Shown: piece by piece, positions 46,633 to 55,577 of the stretch | Numbering within the stretch: the first letter of the stretch is position 1 | How the letters are laid out: every line of letters begins with the position of its first letter | Origin: Arthrobacter globiformis | GTDB lineage: Bacteria > Actinomycetota > Actinomycetes > Actinomycetales > Micrococcaceae | NCBI RefSeq assembly: GCF_003261175.1 | Contig: NZ_QLNP01000103.1 | Location: 30,204 to 94,203 of the forward strand | Direction: 5' to 3' | Length of the DNA stretch: 64,000 bases | Notes under the pieces: model-generated | Databases searched by the model: none | What the model was told of the DNA's origin: nothing | What the model saw: only the letters and a program-made list of their open reading frames with translations | Translations under genes and position numbers: made by a program

Positions 46633-47676
46633 CTAGTAGCCGCTGGACGTTCCGGTGGCTACCTCAGCCTTGTCCGTCTTGGCGTACACGCTCTTGCTGA
46701 CCTGGTAGGCATGCTGGTCGAGCTTGAGCGCCTCCTGGTTGATTTCCTTCAGCTTGGCGTCGGTGAGCTGTTCGATCTTGACGAGGTCCAGTGTCTCCTG
46801 GTCCTTTCCGCCCACAGCGGTCACCTTCACCAGGCCTGTTCCGGCCGAATAGAACTTCCGCTGGTGGCCTACAGCCGGCTCCAGCGGGTTGCGTTCATCG
46901 ATCACCAGGACATCGTCATAGCACCCCGTGGCGACGCAGACATGGTCGTTCTGCTTGATGATTTGGCCGCAGTCCAGGAAGTCGACCTTCGGCGCGTGGG
47001 CCTGGACGTAGCTGGGCAGGTTCAACTGCGGGTCTGCCTGCATGGCGATGCCCGCCTGGGCCTCGTCCAGGCTGTGGATGAAGGTGGCAGGCGCACCGGT
47101 GAACTTCCCGCCTTCATATTCCTCCGGGTATTCACCGAACAGCCAGACGTCGCCACTCTCGGTCTGAGCAAAAAACGCAAGTTCGGATTCCACCAGCTCA
47201 CCGTCGGCGTAGTCGCGGTCCCACAGCACTTGCGTCTTCACGCCGTCGATGACTTTGGTCAGTCCGGTCACCGAGTGGATTACCGTCCGTTTGATGGTTC
47301 CTTCTGCACTCTTGACGTCGCCTGTGGTGGTGTACTGCATGCCCGGCTTGAGGGGGAACCATTTGTTGTCCACGTTGGGGGAAGACTGGAATTGGGATTG
47401 GTCGAAGTTGATTGCGGATCCCGGCCCGCAGAGTTCGTCGGCGCCTGCAGTCCCGGTCGCGCCTGGGGAAGCCGTCACAGGCGCGGCTGCGACTGACCCG
47501 GTTGGTGTCGCCGCGGCCGACGTCGCTGTCGGTGCGGCGGAACCGGTGGTTGCCTGCGGGGCGGCATTTTGCTGTGGGGCGCAGGACGTAACCGTTGCCA
47601 GCGCCACGAGGAGCACAAGGGCGGAGCCCGGGGCGGACGGTGATTTGGAGCGGGGTGGTTTGCGAAGCTGGAACAT
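46633..47676 (-). CDS. Putative lipoprotein of unknown function
   Basis: A 347-residue exported protein. Basic residues then a hydrophobic segment lead to a lipobox-like VTSC with Cys32. A Thr/Ala/Pro linker (about 35-80) precedes a globular domain with paired cysteines (CGPGSA; FLDCGQI; HVCVATGCYDD) that may form disulphides. Tryptophan-rich WLFGEYPEEYEGGKF and the overall beta pattern suggest a secreted binding or barrel domain, but I recognise no family for certain. ATG 47676 has AAAGG upstream. Function unknown. Confidence 0.75.
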   Translation of the reverse strand: MFQLRKPPRSKSPSAPGSALVLLVALATVTSCAPQQNAAPQATTGSAAPTATSAAATPTGSVAAAPVTASPGATGTAGADELCGPGSAINFDQSQFQSSPNVDNKWFPLKPGMQYTTTGDVKSAEGTIKRTVIHSVTGLTKVIDGVKTQVLWDRDYADGELVESELAFFAQTESGDVWLFGEYPEEYEGGKFTGAPATFIHSLDEAQAGIAMQADPQLNLPSYVQAHAPKVDFLDCGQIIKQNDHVCVATGCYDDVLVIDERNPLEPAVGHQRKFYSAGTGLVKVTAVGGKDQETLDLVKIEQLTDAKLKEINQEALKLDQHAYQVSKSVYAKTDKAEVATGTSSGY

Positions 47677-48366
47677 CTCGGTGGCCTTTCGCCGTAGGGA
47701 TTTCTGGCTTCCAGCGACTCCACCACGCCGTCAGTGCCGTGCCCGGACGCAGCAGAACGCTGGCGAACCGCGCCCTGCCGGCGGGCAAATCATGGGACGG
47801 TGCAGGCTCTGATGGGCACGGATAATGTTCTCTCGGGACGATTCACCGAGGAAGAACCAGAAGGAGCATCCAGCCTCCTCAACCTGAGACCTTGCCGAGT
47901 CCGATACGACGTGACAAAAGAATGGACTAATTTCTCCGGTTTGAAAAGAGGTACGCCCGGGCTGAGTTCGCGCACGGCTCCCGCCGTGTGCCAACAACGC
48001 CAAGCTCCCTTTTGGCGAAGATAATTCTGGACGGGCAATCGAATCGGTCGTAAAGCAGCGTCTTAATTCGGCGTCAACTTGAAGACGCCCCCGGATGGCT
48101 TCTAAAGTTCTATACAAGTTACCGAGGTAACGTGTCAGCGATCCTCCGCTGCGGATGTGCCGCCTGCCGGCCGCCAAGGAGGGTGTGGGTGCCCCCATGT
48201 GGGCCTGACATTTGCTCACGGTGGACTTCTTTACAGGCGTAACAGTCGCGGCTGCGCCCTGCCGAAGTTCGTCCCGTGTTCCCCAAACTCAATTCATTGA
48301 CCGCACGCTGCCCGGGCTTTCCGCCACGGCAGCGCCGCCTTCAATGGCCCAAAGCCAAGGACGCAA
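47677..48366 (+). other. 690-nt intergenic region with metF leader
   Basis: No convincing gene in the first 380 nt. The right part looks regulatory: GCGTCTT (48058-48064) and GGCGTC (48070-48075) both can pair with GAAGACGCC (48081-48089); a perfect palindrome GTTACC-GA-GGTAAC lies at 48118-48131 just after TATACA; GTGTCAG/CTGACA (48132-48138, 48205-48210) can close a branched structure. I find no cobalamin, SAM or SAH riboswitch consensus. Confidence 0.5.
48189..48242 (+). CDS. Possible 17-residue leader peptide upstream of metF
   Basis: GTG 48189 follows a strong AAGGAGG site at 48176-48182 (6-nt spacing) and reads MPPCGPDICSRWTSLQA to a TAA. It includes two Cys codons (TGT, TGC) and a TTA Leu codon, which is rare in GC-rich actinomycetes. 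It ends 124 nt before metF. A competing ATG at 48197 gives only three codons. Confidence 0.35.
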   Translation: MPPCGPDICSRWTSLQA

Positions 48367-49332
48367 ATGTCACCACCAAGCCTTATCGAAACGCATCCAA
48401 ATCTCTCCGACACCGCGCCGGTGGCGCTCTCCTATGAGCTGTTTCCGCCCCGTTCGCCCGCTGCCGCGGAGACCCTGTGGAACACCATCCGGGAACTGGA
48501 AGCCACCGATCCCGATTACGTGTCGGTCACCTACGGTGCCAGTGGCTCCAACCGGGACACCGCCGTCGAACTCATCAATCGCCTGGTGCTGGAGACCACG
48601 CTCCGCCCGCTTGCCCACCTGACATGTGTGGGCAACACGCCGACCGAGCTAGCGGAAATCATCGGTGAACTGCTCGACGTAGGCGTCCGCGGAATCCTTG
48701 CCCTCCGCGGCGACCTGCCCAAGGACAGCGGCGAATCGGTCAGCGGTTCGCTGCGCTACGCCCAGGACCTGATTGAGCTCATCCGCCGGGTGGAGCAGCG
48801 GCGCTCGGCACTGCTGTGCGCCGGAAAGGTTGCCGTTGGCGTGGCAGCCTACCCCACGCGGCATCCGGAATCGCCCAGCGAGGCCCATGACGTGGAGGTG
48901 CTGCTGGCCAAGCAGCGCTCCGGTGCCGACTTCGCGATCACGCAGGTCTTCTTCCGCACGGAGCAATACGCGGACCTCGTGACCAGGGCACGCCGGGCCG
49001 GCGTCACCATCCCCATCATCCCCGGCGTCATGCCGCTCACGAGCCTGCGGAGGCTCAAACGCCTCGGCGAGCTGACCGGCGTCGAACCCGCCCCGGAGCT
49101 CATCGAGCGGATGGCTGCCGCGGATACCGACGCCGAGCGGCTCCGCATCGGCGTCAGCGCAACGGTGGACCTGGCCAACGCGGCCCTGGACGCCGGCGCA
49201 CCCGGACTCCACATCTACACGTTCAATGAGCACCAGAGCGCGCTGGAGGTGCTGGACAAGCTGTCGCTTGCCCGGCCGGCACGCCCGTCGAGCCGCCTGA
49301 ACGCACTCGCCCGCCGCCAGCTCGCCAGCTGA
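48367..49332 (+). CDS. metF: Methylenetetrahydrofolate reductase
   Basis: Reduces methylene-THF to methyl-THF, the methyl donor for methionine synthesis. A TIM barrel of 321 residues: SYELFPPRS carries the catalytic Glu, YVSVTYGASGSNRD the FAD/folate segment, HLTCVGNT follows, then LALRGDLPKD and the Gln site ITQVFF. The C-terminal HIYTFNEHQSALEVL is typical. ATG 48367 follows AAGGA. The metE partner lies 148 nt downstream, beyond a tandem repeat that starts in the last metF codons. Confidence 0.95.
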   Translation: MSPPSLIETHPNLSDTAPVALSYELFPPRSPAAAETLWNTIRELEATDPDYVSVTYGASGSNRDTAVELINRLVLETTLRPLAHLTCVGNTPTELAEIIGELLDVGVRGILALRGDLPKDSGESVSGSLRYAQDLIELIRRVEQRRSALLCAGKVAVGVAAYPTRHPESPSEAHDVEVLLAKQRSGADFAITQVFFRTEQYADLVTRARRAGVTIPIIPGVMPLTSLRRLKRLGELTGVEPAPELIERMAAADTDAERLRIGVSATVDLANAALDAGAPGLHIYTFNEHQSALEVLDKLSLARPARPSSRLNALARRQLAS

Positions 49333-49442
49333 CCGGATTCCCCGCCGCCAGCTTGCCAGCTGACCGGATTCGCCTGCAGTCAGCTCGCCAGCTGACCGCA
49401 TCGGCCTGCCATCAGCCTGCCAGCTGACCGCATTCCTCCCCG
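49318..49442 (+). repeat. Four tandem ~32-bp repeats across the metF stop codon
   Basis: Units begin at 49318, 49349, 49381 and 49413, each of the form CAGCTCGCCAGCTGACCGG followed by 12-13 more variable bases. Unit 1 contains the last codons and TGA of metF; each further unit repeats that TGA context. The CCAGCTGACCG core is unchanged in all four. Confidence 0.85.
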
Positions 49443-49480
49443 AACATTGACAGCATTTCGCAACCATTCAAGGAACTGAC

Positions 49481-51811
49481 ATGACTGAACAGAACACCGC
49501 GTTCCCGTCCGCCTCCATCCTCGGCTACCCCCGCATCGGCCGCCGCCGCGAGCTGAAGAAGGCCGTTGAAGCCTACTGGGCAGGCAAGATCGACGCCGCT
49601 GCCCTGGACGCCGCCGCCAAGGAAATCCAGCTGGGCACCGCCAAGCGCCTTCAGGGCCTCGGGCTTACCGAACCAGCAGCCGTTCCGGGCACGTTCTCCT
49701 TCTACGACCAGGTGCTCGACGCCGCTGCCCACGTCGGCGCCGTTCCCGCCCGTTTCGGCAACCTCCTCAATGCCGAGGGACAGCTGGACATCGACGGCTA
49801 CTTCACCCTGGCCCGCGGCAACAAGGAACAGCAGCCGCTGGAAATGACCAAATGGTTCGACACCAACTACCACTACCTCGTGCCGGAAATCGGCCCGGAA
49901 ACCAATTTCTCCCTGACCTCCAACCGCATCGTTGAAGAGTTTGAATACGCCCTGGCCAACGGCGTGGAGACCCGCCCGTACATCGTCGGCCCGGTCACCT
50001 TCCTGCTGCTGAGCAAGGCTTCGGACGACGCCCCCGCCGGTTTCAGCCCGCTGTCCCGCCTCGAGGACATCCTTCCGGTCTACACCGCGCTGCTCGAGAA
50101 GCTGGCAGCTGCCGGCGCCAGCTGGGTCCAGCTGGACGAGCCCGCCCTGGTTGTGGACCAGGACACCCCTGAGCAGGAGATCCAGGCCGCAGTAGCCCGT
50201 GCCTACGAGGTGCTCACCGCTGCCGCCAGCCGCCCGCAGCTGTTCGTCTCCACGCCGTACGGCGCGCTGAACGGCCAGCTCGGAACCCTTGCCGCCACCA
50301 ACATCGACGCCCTGCACATCGACGTCTTCAAGGGCGAGGTTCCCTCCGCCGCGGCCCTGGCTGCGCTGGGCACCAAGACCCTCGTTGCCGGCGTCGTGGA
50401 CGGCCACAACATCTGGCGCAACGATCTTGCCGCCTCGGCCAACAAGATCGCCGAACTGCAGAAGAGCGTCGCCAAGCTTGCCATCAGCACCTCCACCTCC
50501 ACGCAGCACGTCCCGCACGACGTCGAAGAAGAGGCCCAGCTGTCCGAGCAGCTGCGCAGCTGGCTGGCTTTCGCTGACCAGAAGGCCGTTGAGGTTGTGA
50601 CCCTCGCCGGCCTGCTGACCGACGCCGCCGCAGTCCAGCCGGCCATCGACGAGGCCACCCGCGTCATCGCCTCCCGCGCCGAAGCCGAGGGTGTCCGCCG
50701 TGCCGACGTCCGCGCCCGCACCGAGGCCCTGACCCCGGCCGACTTCAACCGCTCCGAGTACGCGGTCCGCGAAGCCGCCCAGGAAGCAGCACTGCACCTG
50801 CCGCCGCTGCCCACCACCACCATCGGCTCCTTCCCGCAGACCCCGGAAATCCGTTCGGCCCGCGCCCGCAACAACAAGGGCGACCTGACCAACGAGCAGT
50901 ACGAACAGCTCATGAAGGACGAGATCAAGCGCGTCGTGGAGCTGCAGGAAGAGCTTGGCTACGACGTCCTGGTGCACGGCGAGCCCGAGCGCAACGACAT
51001 GGTCCAGTACTTCGCCGAGAACCTCGAAGGCTTCGACGTCACCGTCCACGGCTGGGTCCAGTCCTACGGCTCCCGCTGCACCCGCCCGTCCATCCTCTGG
51101 GGCGACGTCACCCGCAGCGCCCCCATCACGGTGGCCTGGGCGGAATACGCGCAGTCCCTGACCAGCAAGCCGATGAAGGGCATGCTGACCGGTCCGGTCA
51201 CCATCCTGGCCTGGTCCTTCGTCCGCGACGACCAGCCGCTGGGCGAGACCGCCAACCAGGTGGGCCTGGCCCTGCGCGACGAGATCGCCGACCTCGAAGC
51301 CGCCGGCATCAAGATCATCCAGGTTGACGAGCCCGCCCTGCGTGAACTGCTCCCGCTGCGCAAGGCAGACCAGCCCGCCTACCTGGACTGGTCCGTCAAC
51401 TCTTTCCGCCTGTCCACCGCCGGTGCGGCAGACGCCACGCAGATCCACACCCACCTGTGCTACTCGGAGTTCGGCGTGATCATCGACGCCATCGACGGCC
51501 TGGACGCCGATGTGACCTCGATCGAAGCCGCACGCTCCCGCATGGAGGTTGTCCACGACCTCGAGTCCCACGGCTTCGGCCGCGGCGTCGGACCCGGCGT
51601 TTACGACATCCACTCGCCGCGCGTCCCGGGCGAGCAGGAAGTCACCGAACTGCTGAGCACCGCCGTGAAGCACGTTCCGTCCCGCCAGCTCTGGGTCAAC
51701 CCGGACTGCGGCCTGAAGACCCGCGGCTACGCCGAGACCGAAGCGTCCCTGCGCAACCTGGTCGAGGCCACCAAGACGGTCCGCGCCGAGCTGCTCGAAG
51801 GCGCAAAGTAG
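49481..51811 (+). CDS. metE: Cobalamin-independent methionine synthase
   Basis: Transfers the methyl group from methyl-THF polyglutamate to homocysteine. 776 residues in two barrels. N-terminal LGYPRIGRRRELKKA, mid FPQTPEIR and the C-terminal zinc ligands in HTHLCYSEF (His and Cys) and PDCGLKTRGYAET (Cys) are all present. ATG 49481 follows AAGGA. Sits with metF as a methyl-cycle unit. No B12 riboswitch is visible, although metE is B12-regulated in some actinobacteria. Confidence 0.97.
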   Translation: MTEQNTAFPSASILGYPRIGRRRELKKAVEAYWAGKIDAAALDAAAKEIQLGTAKRLQGLGLTEPAAVPGTFSFYDQVLDAAAHVGAVPARFGNLLNAEGQLDIDGYFTLARGNKEQQPLEMTKWFDTNYHYLVPEIGPETNFSLTSNRIVEEFEYALANGVETRPYIVGPVTFLLLSKASDDAPAGFSPLSRLEDILPVYTALLEKLAAAGASWVQLDEPALVVDQDTPEQEIQAAVARAYEVLTAAASRPQLFVSTPYGALNGQLGTLAATNIDALHIDVFKGEVPSAAALAALGTKTLVAGVVDGHNIWRNDLAASANKIAELQKSVAKLAISTSTSTQHVPHDVEEEAQLSEQLRSWLAFADQKAVEVVTLAGLLTDAAAVQPAIDEATRVIASRAEAEGVRRADVRARTEALTPADFNRSEYAVREAAQEAALHLPPLPTTTIGSFPQTPEIRSARARNNKGDLTNEQYEQLMKDEIKRVVELQEELGYDVLVHGEPERNDMVQYFAENLEGFDVTVHGWVQSYGSRCTRPSILWGDVTRSAPITVAWAEYAQSLTSKPMKGMLTGPVTILAWSFVRDDQPLGETANQVGLALRDEIADLEAAGIKIIQVDEPALRELLPLRKADQPAYLDWSVNSFRLSTAGAADATQIHTHLCYSEFGVIIDAIDGLDADVTSIEAARSRMEVVHDLESHGFGRGVGPGVYDIHSPRVPGEQEVTELLSTAVKHVPSRQLWVNPDCGLKTRGYAETEASLRNLVEATKTVRAELLEGAK

Positions 51812-51823
51812 TAAAAGGCAGCA

Positions 51824-51872
51824 AAGAACGACGCCGGCTGGTCACCTGGGGTGACCAGCCGGCGTCGTTCTT
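51824..51872. terminator. Perfect 23-bp bidirectional terminator
   Basis: Arms 51824-51846 and 51850-51872 are exact complements (AAGAACGACGCCGG outwards) with a 3-nt loop. It lies between convergent metE and the DUF2004 gene. Confidence 0.85.
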
Positions 51873-51881
51873 AAACGTCCT

Positions 51882-52391
51882 TCAGGACTCCCAGACGATT
51901 TCGTCGTCGACCACGCCGTCCTCGTCCGCGGACGCCACCAGAACCTCGTCGGTGAAGTGCTCGCCCAGGGTGAAGTCCAGGACGAAGTAGCGTTCGGGCT
52001 GGCCGGGGTAGATTCCCACGTGGCCGAGCTTCAGGGCCTTGAGGAACACCGCATTGGTGAGCTGGCTCTTTTCCTTCACGCCGAAGACCTTCTGCAGGTG
52101 TTCGTCCTTGATGGCGTTGCAGTGGAAGCGGAGGTATTCCTGCGGGCTGGTGCCCTCCTGCTCGAGTTCATCGGCGATCATCTCCCTGACCTCGTCCACG
52201 AGCTCGGGGAGGTACCGCAGCCGGTAGTCCACCTTGTGCATGGCCGCTTCGTCGAAGTGGTCATGGGCGTTGATGTTCAGGTCCAGCTCAAGGCGTTGTC
52301 CGGCCAGCTCGTGCTCCGCGGCGACGTTATGGTCCCTGCCATGGTTCAGCTCGATTACTCCGAAGTGCTGGCTCGCTACCTTGGTGGTCAT
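51882..52391 (-). CDS. DUF2004-type hypothetical protein
   Basis: A 169-residue acidic cytosolic protein. SQHFGVIELNHG at the start, LDLNINAHDHFDE and a terminal YFVLDFTLGEHFTDEVLVA are in keeping with DUF2004 proteins, whose role is unknown. An ATG at 52391 is used: TATGTT lies 6 nt before it on the minus strand, and the 13 extra upstream residues are not needed. It is 45 nt downstream of the LysR gene on the same strand, but seems to have its own promoter. Confidence 0.75.
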   Translation of the reverse strand: MTTKVASQHFGVIELNHGRDHNVAAEHELAGQRLELDLNINAHDHFDEAAMHKVDYRLRYLPELVDEVREMIADELEQEGTSPQEYLRFHCNAIKDEHLQKVFGVKEKSQLTNAVFLKALKLGHVGIYPGQPERYFVLDFTLGEHFTDEVLVASADEDGVVDDEIVWES

Positions 52392-52436
52392 ATCTTCAAC
52401 ATAGACCCGAAAAGCAGAGCATTCCAGCATCGGGGA

Positions 52437-53354
52437 TCATTTAACTGCTGACCCCAGCCCGCCCATCGTCTCGGCCAGCAGGTCCACGAACAGCTGCACC
52501 CGGGCCGTCTTCTTGTCGTTGATGAGCAGCGCGAAGACGTTGCGGGCCAGCCGGATTTCCGGGACGTCCAGCACCACGACGCCGGCTGGCCGGTGCAGCA
52601 GCGCAAGTTCCGGCACCAGTGCCGCCCCCAGCCCGGAGGCTGCCATTTCAAGGCTGGCGTGGAAGTCGTCGCTGTACGCCACCACGCGCGGGTGGAGGTT
52701 GCAGCCGGCGAAGAGCCGCTCAATGACGGTGGCATCGCTTGTGCCCGGGTGGTGCATGATCCACGGCATGTCCGAGAGATGGTCCGCGGCCACCTTCGCC
52801 TCGGTGCGGAATCCCCAGCCGGAGGGGAGGACAACGCGGAAGTTGTCGTCACCGATCCACTGCCGGTTGATGGTGTGGGGCCAGGCCAGCCCGGACTGTC
52901 CCACCTGGTACACCAGCGCCACATCCGTGTCGCCGCCGGTGCGCAGCCCCTGGATGGTCTGGGCGGGTTCGGCCACCGACACCCGCAGGTCGATGCCCAG
53001 GTCCTTCCACGCGGGACTGCGCAGGATCCGCGGCAGAACATAGGTGGCGAGGCTCGGAAAGATACCCAGCCGGAGCTCCTGGCTCGTGGCGTCCTGCGTT
53101 TTGGACGCCGCGGCCATCAGCGCCTCGATGTCCGTCAGGACCTTGGCTGCGTGGCGCGCCATCACCATCGCGGCGTCCGTAGGAACCACGCTCCGGGCGG
53201 AGCGCTGGAACAGGCGGACGCCCGTGTCACGCTCCAGGGCGGACATCTGCTGGGACACGGCTGAGGCGGTGTAGCCAAGCCTGCTCGCCGCGGCCGCGAA
53301 GGAACCCAGCCGCGTCACCTCAAGGAGCGTCCTCAAATGCACGGGGTTGACCAC
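52437..53354 (-). CDS. LysR-family transcriptional regulator
   Basis: A 305-residue activator/repressor. The N-terminal winged helix HLRTLLEVTRLGSFAAAASRLGYTASAVSQQMSALE is of standard form (key piece GYTASAVSQQMSALE), and the C-terminal periplasmic-binding-like effector domain includes LRLGIFPSLATYVLP and a conserved GLGAALVPELAL. GTG 53354 has TAAGGT 6 nt before it. It is divergent from the lipid-modification operon (133 nt between starts), the usual position of a LysR regulator relative to its target, so that operon is the first candidate. Confidence 0.92.
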   Translation of the reverse strand: MVNPVHLRTLLEVTRLGSFAAAASRLGYTASAVSQQMSALERDTGVRLFQRSARSVVPTDAAMVMARHAAKVLTDIEALMAAASKTQDATSQELRLGIFPSLATYVLPRILRSPAWKDLGIDLRVSVAEPAQTIQGLRTGGDTDVALVYQVGQSGLAWPHTINRQWIGDDNFRVVLPSGWGFRTEAKVAADHLSDMPWIMHHPGTSDATVIERLFAGCNLHPRVVAYSDDFHASLEMAASGLGAALVPELALLHRPAGVVVLDVPEIRLARNVFALLINDKKTARVQLFVDLLAETMGGLGSAVK

Positions 53355-53487
53355 CAGCCAACCTTACTCCGGCTGCTATGTGGCAGGAAAAGCGGCGGAA
53401 AAAAGGCCACCCATCCGGCACGCAGTACTGCTCCGAATAGCCCGTAACTACCAAGTGCCCGGCAACTGTTCAGCAGAGGAGCAAAGA

Positions 53488-54855
53488 TTGTCACCGAGCC
53501 CAGCATGGAGTGCAGACGAGAGGCGGCGCGTCGCCGTCGTCGGAAGCGGGGTGGCGGGCCTGACGGCCGCGCATATCCTCAGCCGCCGGGACCACGTGAC
53601 CCTGTTTGAGGCGGATTCCCGGCCGGGCGGGCATGCCCACACGCACGACGTCCGGCATGACTCGGGGAGCCTTGCGGTGGACACCGGCTTCATTGTGCAC
53701 AACAACCGCACCTACCCGAACCTCATCCGGCTGTTCACGGAACTCGGCGTCGAGACGCAGGATTCGGACATGACCATGAGCATCCGCTGCGACGGCTGCG
53801 GCCTGGAGTACGCCGGGGCCAAGGGCGCTTCGGGTGTCTTTGCCAGGCCCACCAACCTCGTACGGCCCCGGTTCCTGCTGATGCTTGCCGAGATCCTGCG
53901 GTTCTGGCGGAAGGCACGCGCGCTGCTGGCCGCCGGCGCGGACGGCGAGGGACAGGAGGAAACGCTTGGCGAGTTCCTTGCCCGGGAACGTTTCAGTGAC
54001 TACTTCACCTCGCACTTCATGGCGCCGGTAGTCAGCGCGGTCTGGTCCTGCGACCCCACCACCGCCCTGGCCTACCCCGCCCGGTACCTCTTTACCTTCC
54101 TCGAACACCACGGCATGCTCGGCGTCAAAGGCTCGCCGCAGTGGAAGACGGTGAAGGGAGGATCCCGGCGCTATGTTGAGCGTGTGGTCGAAGGTCTCCA
54201 GGATGTCCGCCTCTCCAGTCCTGTCCTTGCCGTGCGCCGGACCCCAACCGGAGTGGAGATTACGACGGCGGCCGGAGCCGAGCACTTCGACGCCGCGGTG
54301 ATCGCCGCCCACCCCCGCGAAGCACTTGCCATGATGGCCGATCCGACGCCGGCGGAGGTCCAGGTTCTGGGGCACATCCCGTATTCCGTGAACCACATCA
54401 AGTTCCACCGCGATCCGGCGGTCCTGCCGCGCAGCGGCGCTGCCCGCGCGTCGTGGAACTACCGGCTGCCGTCCTGTGCTGCCCGTCCCGGACACGTGCT
54501 GGTCAGCTACGACCTCACCCGGCTGCAGCGCCTCACCCCCGACGACGGCGGCAGCTACATCGTGAGCCTCGGCGAGTCGGAACTGATCGAACCGGAGTCC
54601 GTGCTGCAGGACCTCGTGTACGAGCACCCCCAGTACACGCCTGAGTCCATGGCCGCCCAGGAGCGACTCGGCGAGCTGGGCGATCACCGGCTGGCTTTCG
54701 CGGGCGCCTACCACGGCTGGGGATTCCATGAGGACGGCGCCGCGTCCGGCGTGCGCGCGGCCGCCCAGCTTGGCCGCGCGTGGGAGGACCCGTTCGCTCC
54801 TGATTCGGACCCGGCGGCTTCGGACGCCGGGCAGGCCGCGGAGCTGGTCCCGTGA
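53488..54855 (+). CDS. FAD-dependent amine-oxidase-like oxidoreductase
   Basis: A 455-residue flavoprotein. The FAD site VAVVGSGVAGLTAAHIL is at about residues 15-31, followed by EADSRPGGHAHTH and DTGFIVHNNRTYPNL; near the C-terminus FAGAYHGWGFHEDG closes the FAD pocket. These are marks of the NAD(P)-binding/amine oxidase proteins found beside cyclopropane-fatty-acid synthases. TTG 53488 is the start: GAGGAG lies 6 nt upstream, and the frame before it is unconserved. The next gene overlaps its stop by 4 nt. Likely acts on the fatty acid chain or its methylated product. Confidence 0.88.
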   Translation: MSPSPAWSADERRRVAVVGSGVAGLTAAHILSRRDHVTLFEADSRPGGHAHTHDVRHDSGSLAVDTGFIVHNNRTYPNLIRLFTELGVETQDSDMTMSIRCDGCGLEYAGAKGASGVFARPTNLVRPRFLLMLAEILRFWRKARALLAAGADGEGQEETLGEFLARERFSDYFTSHFMAPVVSAVWSCDPTTALAYPARYLFTFLEHHGMLGVKGSPQWKTVKGGSRRYVERVVEGLQDVRLSSPVLAVRRTPTGVEITTAAGAEHFDAAVIAAHPREALAMMADPTPAEVQVLGHIPYSVNHIKFHRDPAVLPRSGAARASWNYRLPSCAARPGHVLVSYDLTRLQRLTPDDGGSYIVSLGESELIEPESVLQDLVYEHPQYTPESMAAQERLGELGDHRLAFAGAYHGWGFHEDGAASGVRAAAQLGRAWEDPFAPDSDPAASDAGQAAELVP

Positions 54856-55577
54856 GCGCGGCCATCTACCGGACCAGCATCCGCCATGTGCGGCGGGATC
54901 CACTGAAGAACGCCTTCACCTACCGCAGCTACAGCTGGTACGTCGACGTCGATGACCTGCCAGAACTGCCCTGGTGGCTGCGGCCGTTCGCCGGATTCCA
55001 TGCGAGCGATCATCTGGGAGATCCCGCGGCGAGCATCCGCGAGAACGTGGACCGCTTCCTCGCCGTGAACGGCGAAGAGCCCGACGGCGGCACGGTCACC
55101 ATGCTGGCCAACGCCAGGGTGCTGGGACACGTCTTCAACCCGATCAGCATCTTCTGGTGCCACCGTCCCGACGGCGCGGTGCGTGCTGTCATCGCCGAGG
55201 TCCACAACACCTACGGCGAACGGCACTGCTACCTTCTGCACCCCGACGCCGCCGGCCGCGCGCGCACCGACAAGGAATTCTTCGTGTCCCCGTTCAACGA
55301 GGTGGACGGCAGCTACCGGTTGAGCCTGCCCGAACCGGCGGGCGAGCTCGCTGTGGCAGTGGTGCTGGAGCGTGCCGGGCGGAAACCTTTCACCGCCACC
55401 ATGACCGGCGAATGGCGGCCCGCCACAGCCGGCAGCATCCTGGCTGCGGCGGCCGCGGTTCCGCTTGCGCCGCTCCGCCTGGTACTGCAGATCCGCTGGC
55501 AAGGAATCAAGCTCTGGGCCCGCGGGTTGCCCATCACCAACCGTCCCGACCACCGAGCGCAGGAGGCAGTCTCGTGA
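54852..55577 (+). CDS. DUF1365 domain protein
   Basis: A 241-residue protein of the DUF1365 family: YRTSIRHVRRDPLKNAFTYR (piece RHVRRDPLKNAF), LANARVLGHVFNPISIFWC, EVHNTYGERHCYLL and KEFFVSPFNEVDGSYRL are all conserved blocks. The family is almost always encoded between an FAD oxidoreductase and a cyclopropane-type methyltransferase, as here; its role in lipid modification is not fully known. GTG 54852 overlaps the previous stop (GTGA), and its own stop overlaps the next start in the same way, so the three proteins are translationally coupled. Confidence 0.92.
   Translation: MSAAIYRTSIRHVRRDPLKNAFTYRSYSWYVDVDDLPELPWWLRPFAGFHASDHLGDPAASIRENVDRFLAVNGEEPDGGTVTMLANARVLGHVFNPISIFWCHRPDGAVRAVIAEVHNTYGERHCYLLHPDAAGRARTDKEFFVSPFNEVDGSYRLSLPEPAGELAVAVVLERAGRKPFTATMTGEWRPATAGSILAAAAAVPLAPLRLVLQIRWQGIKLWARGLPITNRPDHRAQEAVS

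Noticed and set aside
47734-48024. Possible 96-codon gene upstream of metF
   Set aside because: Third-position GC is far lower than in neighbouring genes, there is no ribosome site, and the product has no features.
48000-48366. Cobalamin riboswitch upstream of metF-metE
   Set aside because: Expected because metE is often B12-controlled, but none of the conserved B12-element blocks could be found.
49318-49442. Possible CRISPR array
   Set aside because: Four units are tandem and contiguous with no unique spacers, the first is part of metF, and no cas genes are near.
49412-51673. 753-codon frame antisense to metE
   Set aside because: Shadow of metE codon bias; similar shadows lie opposite nrdE (58113-60215) and valS (16130-17419).
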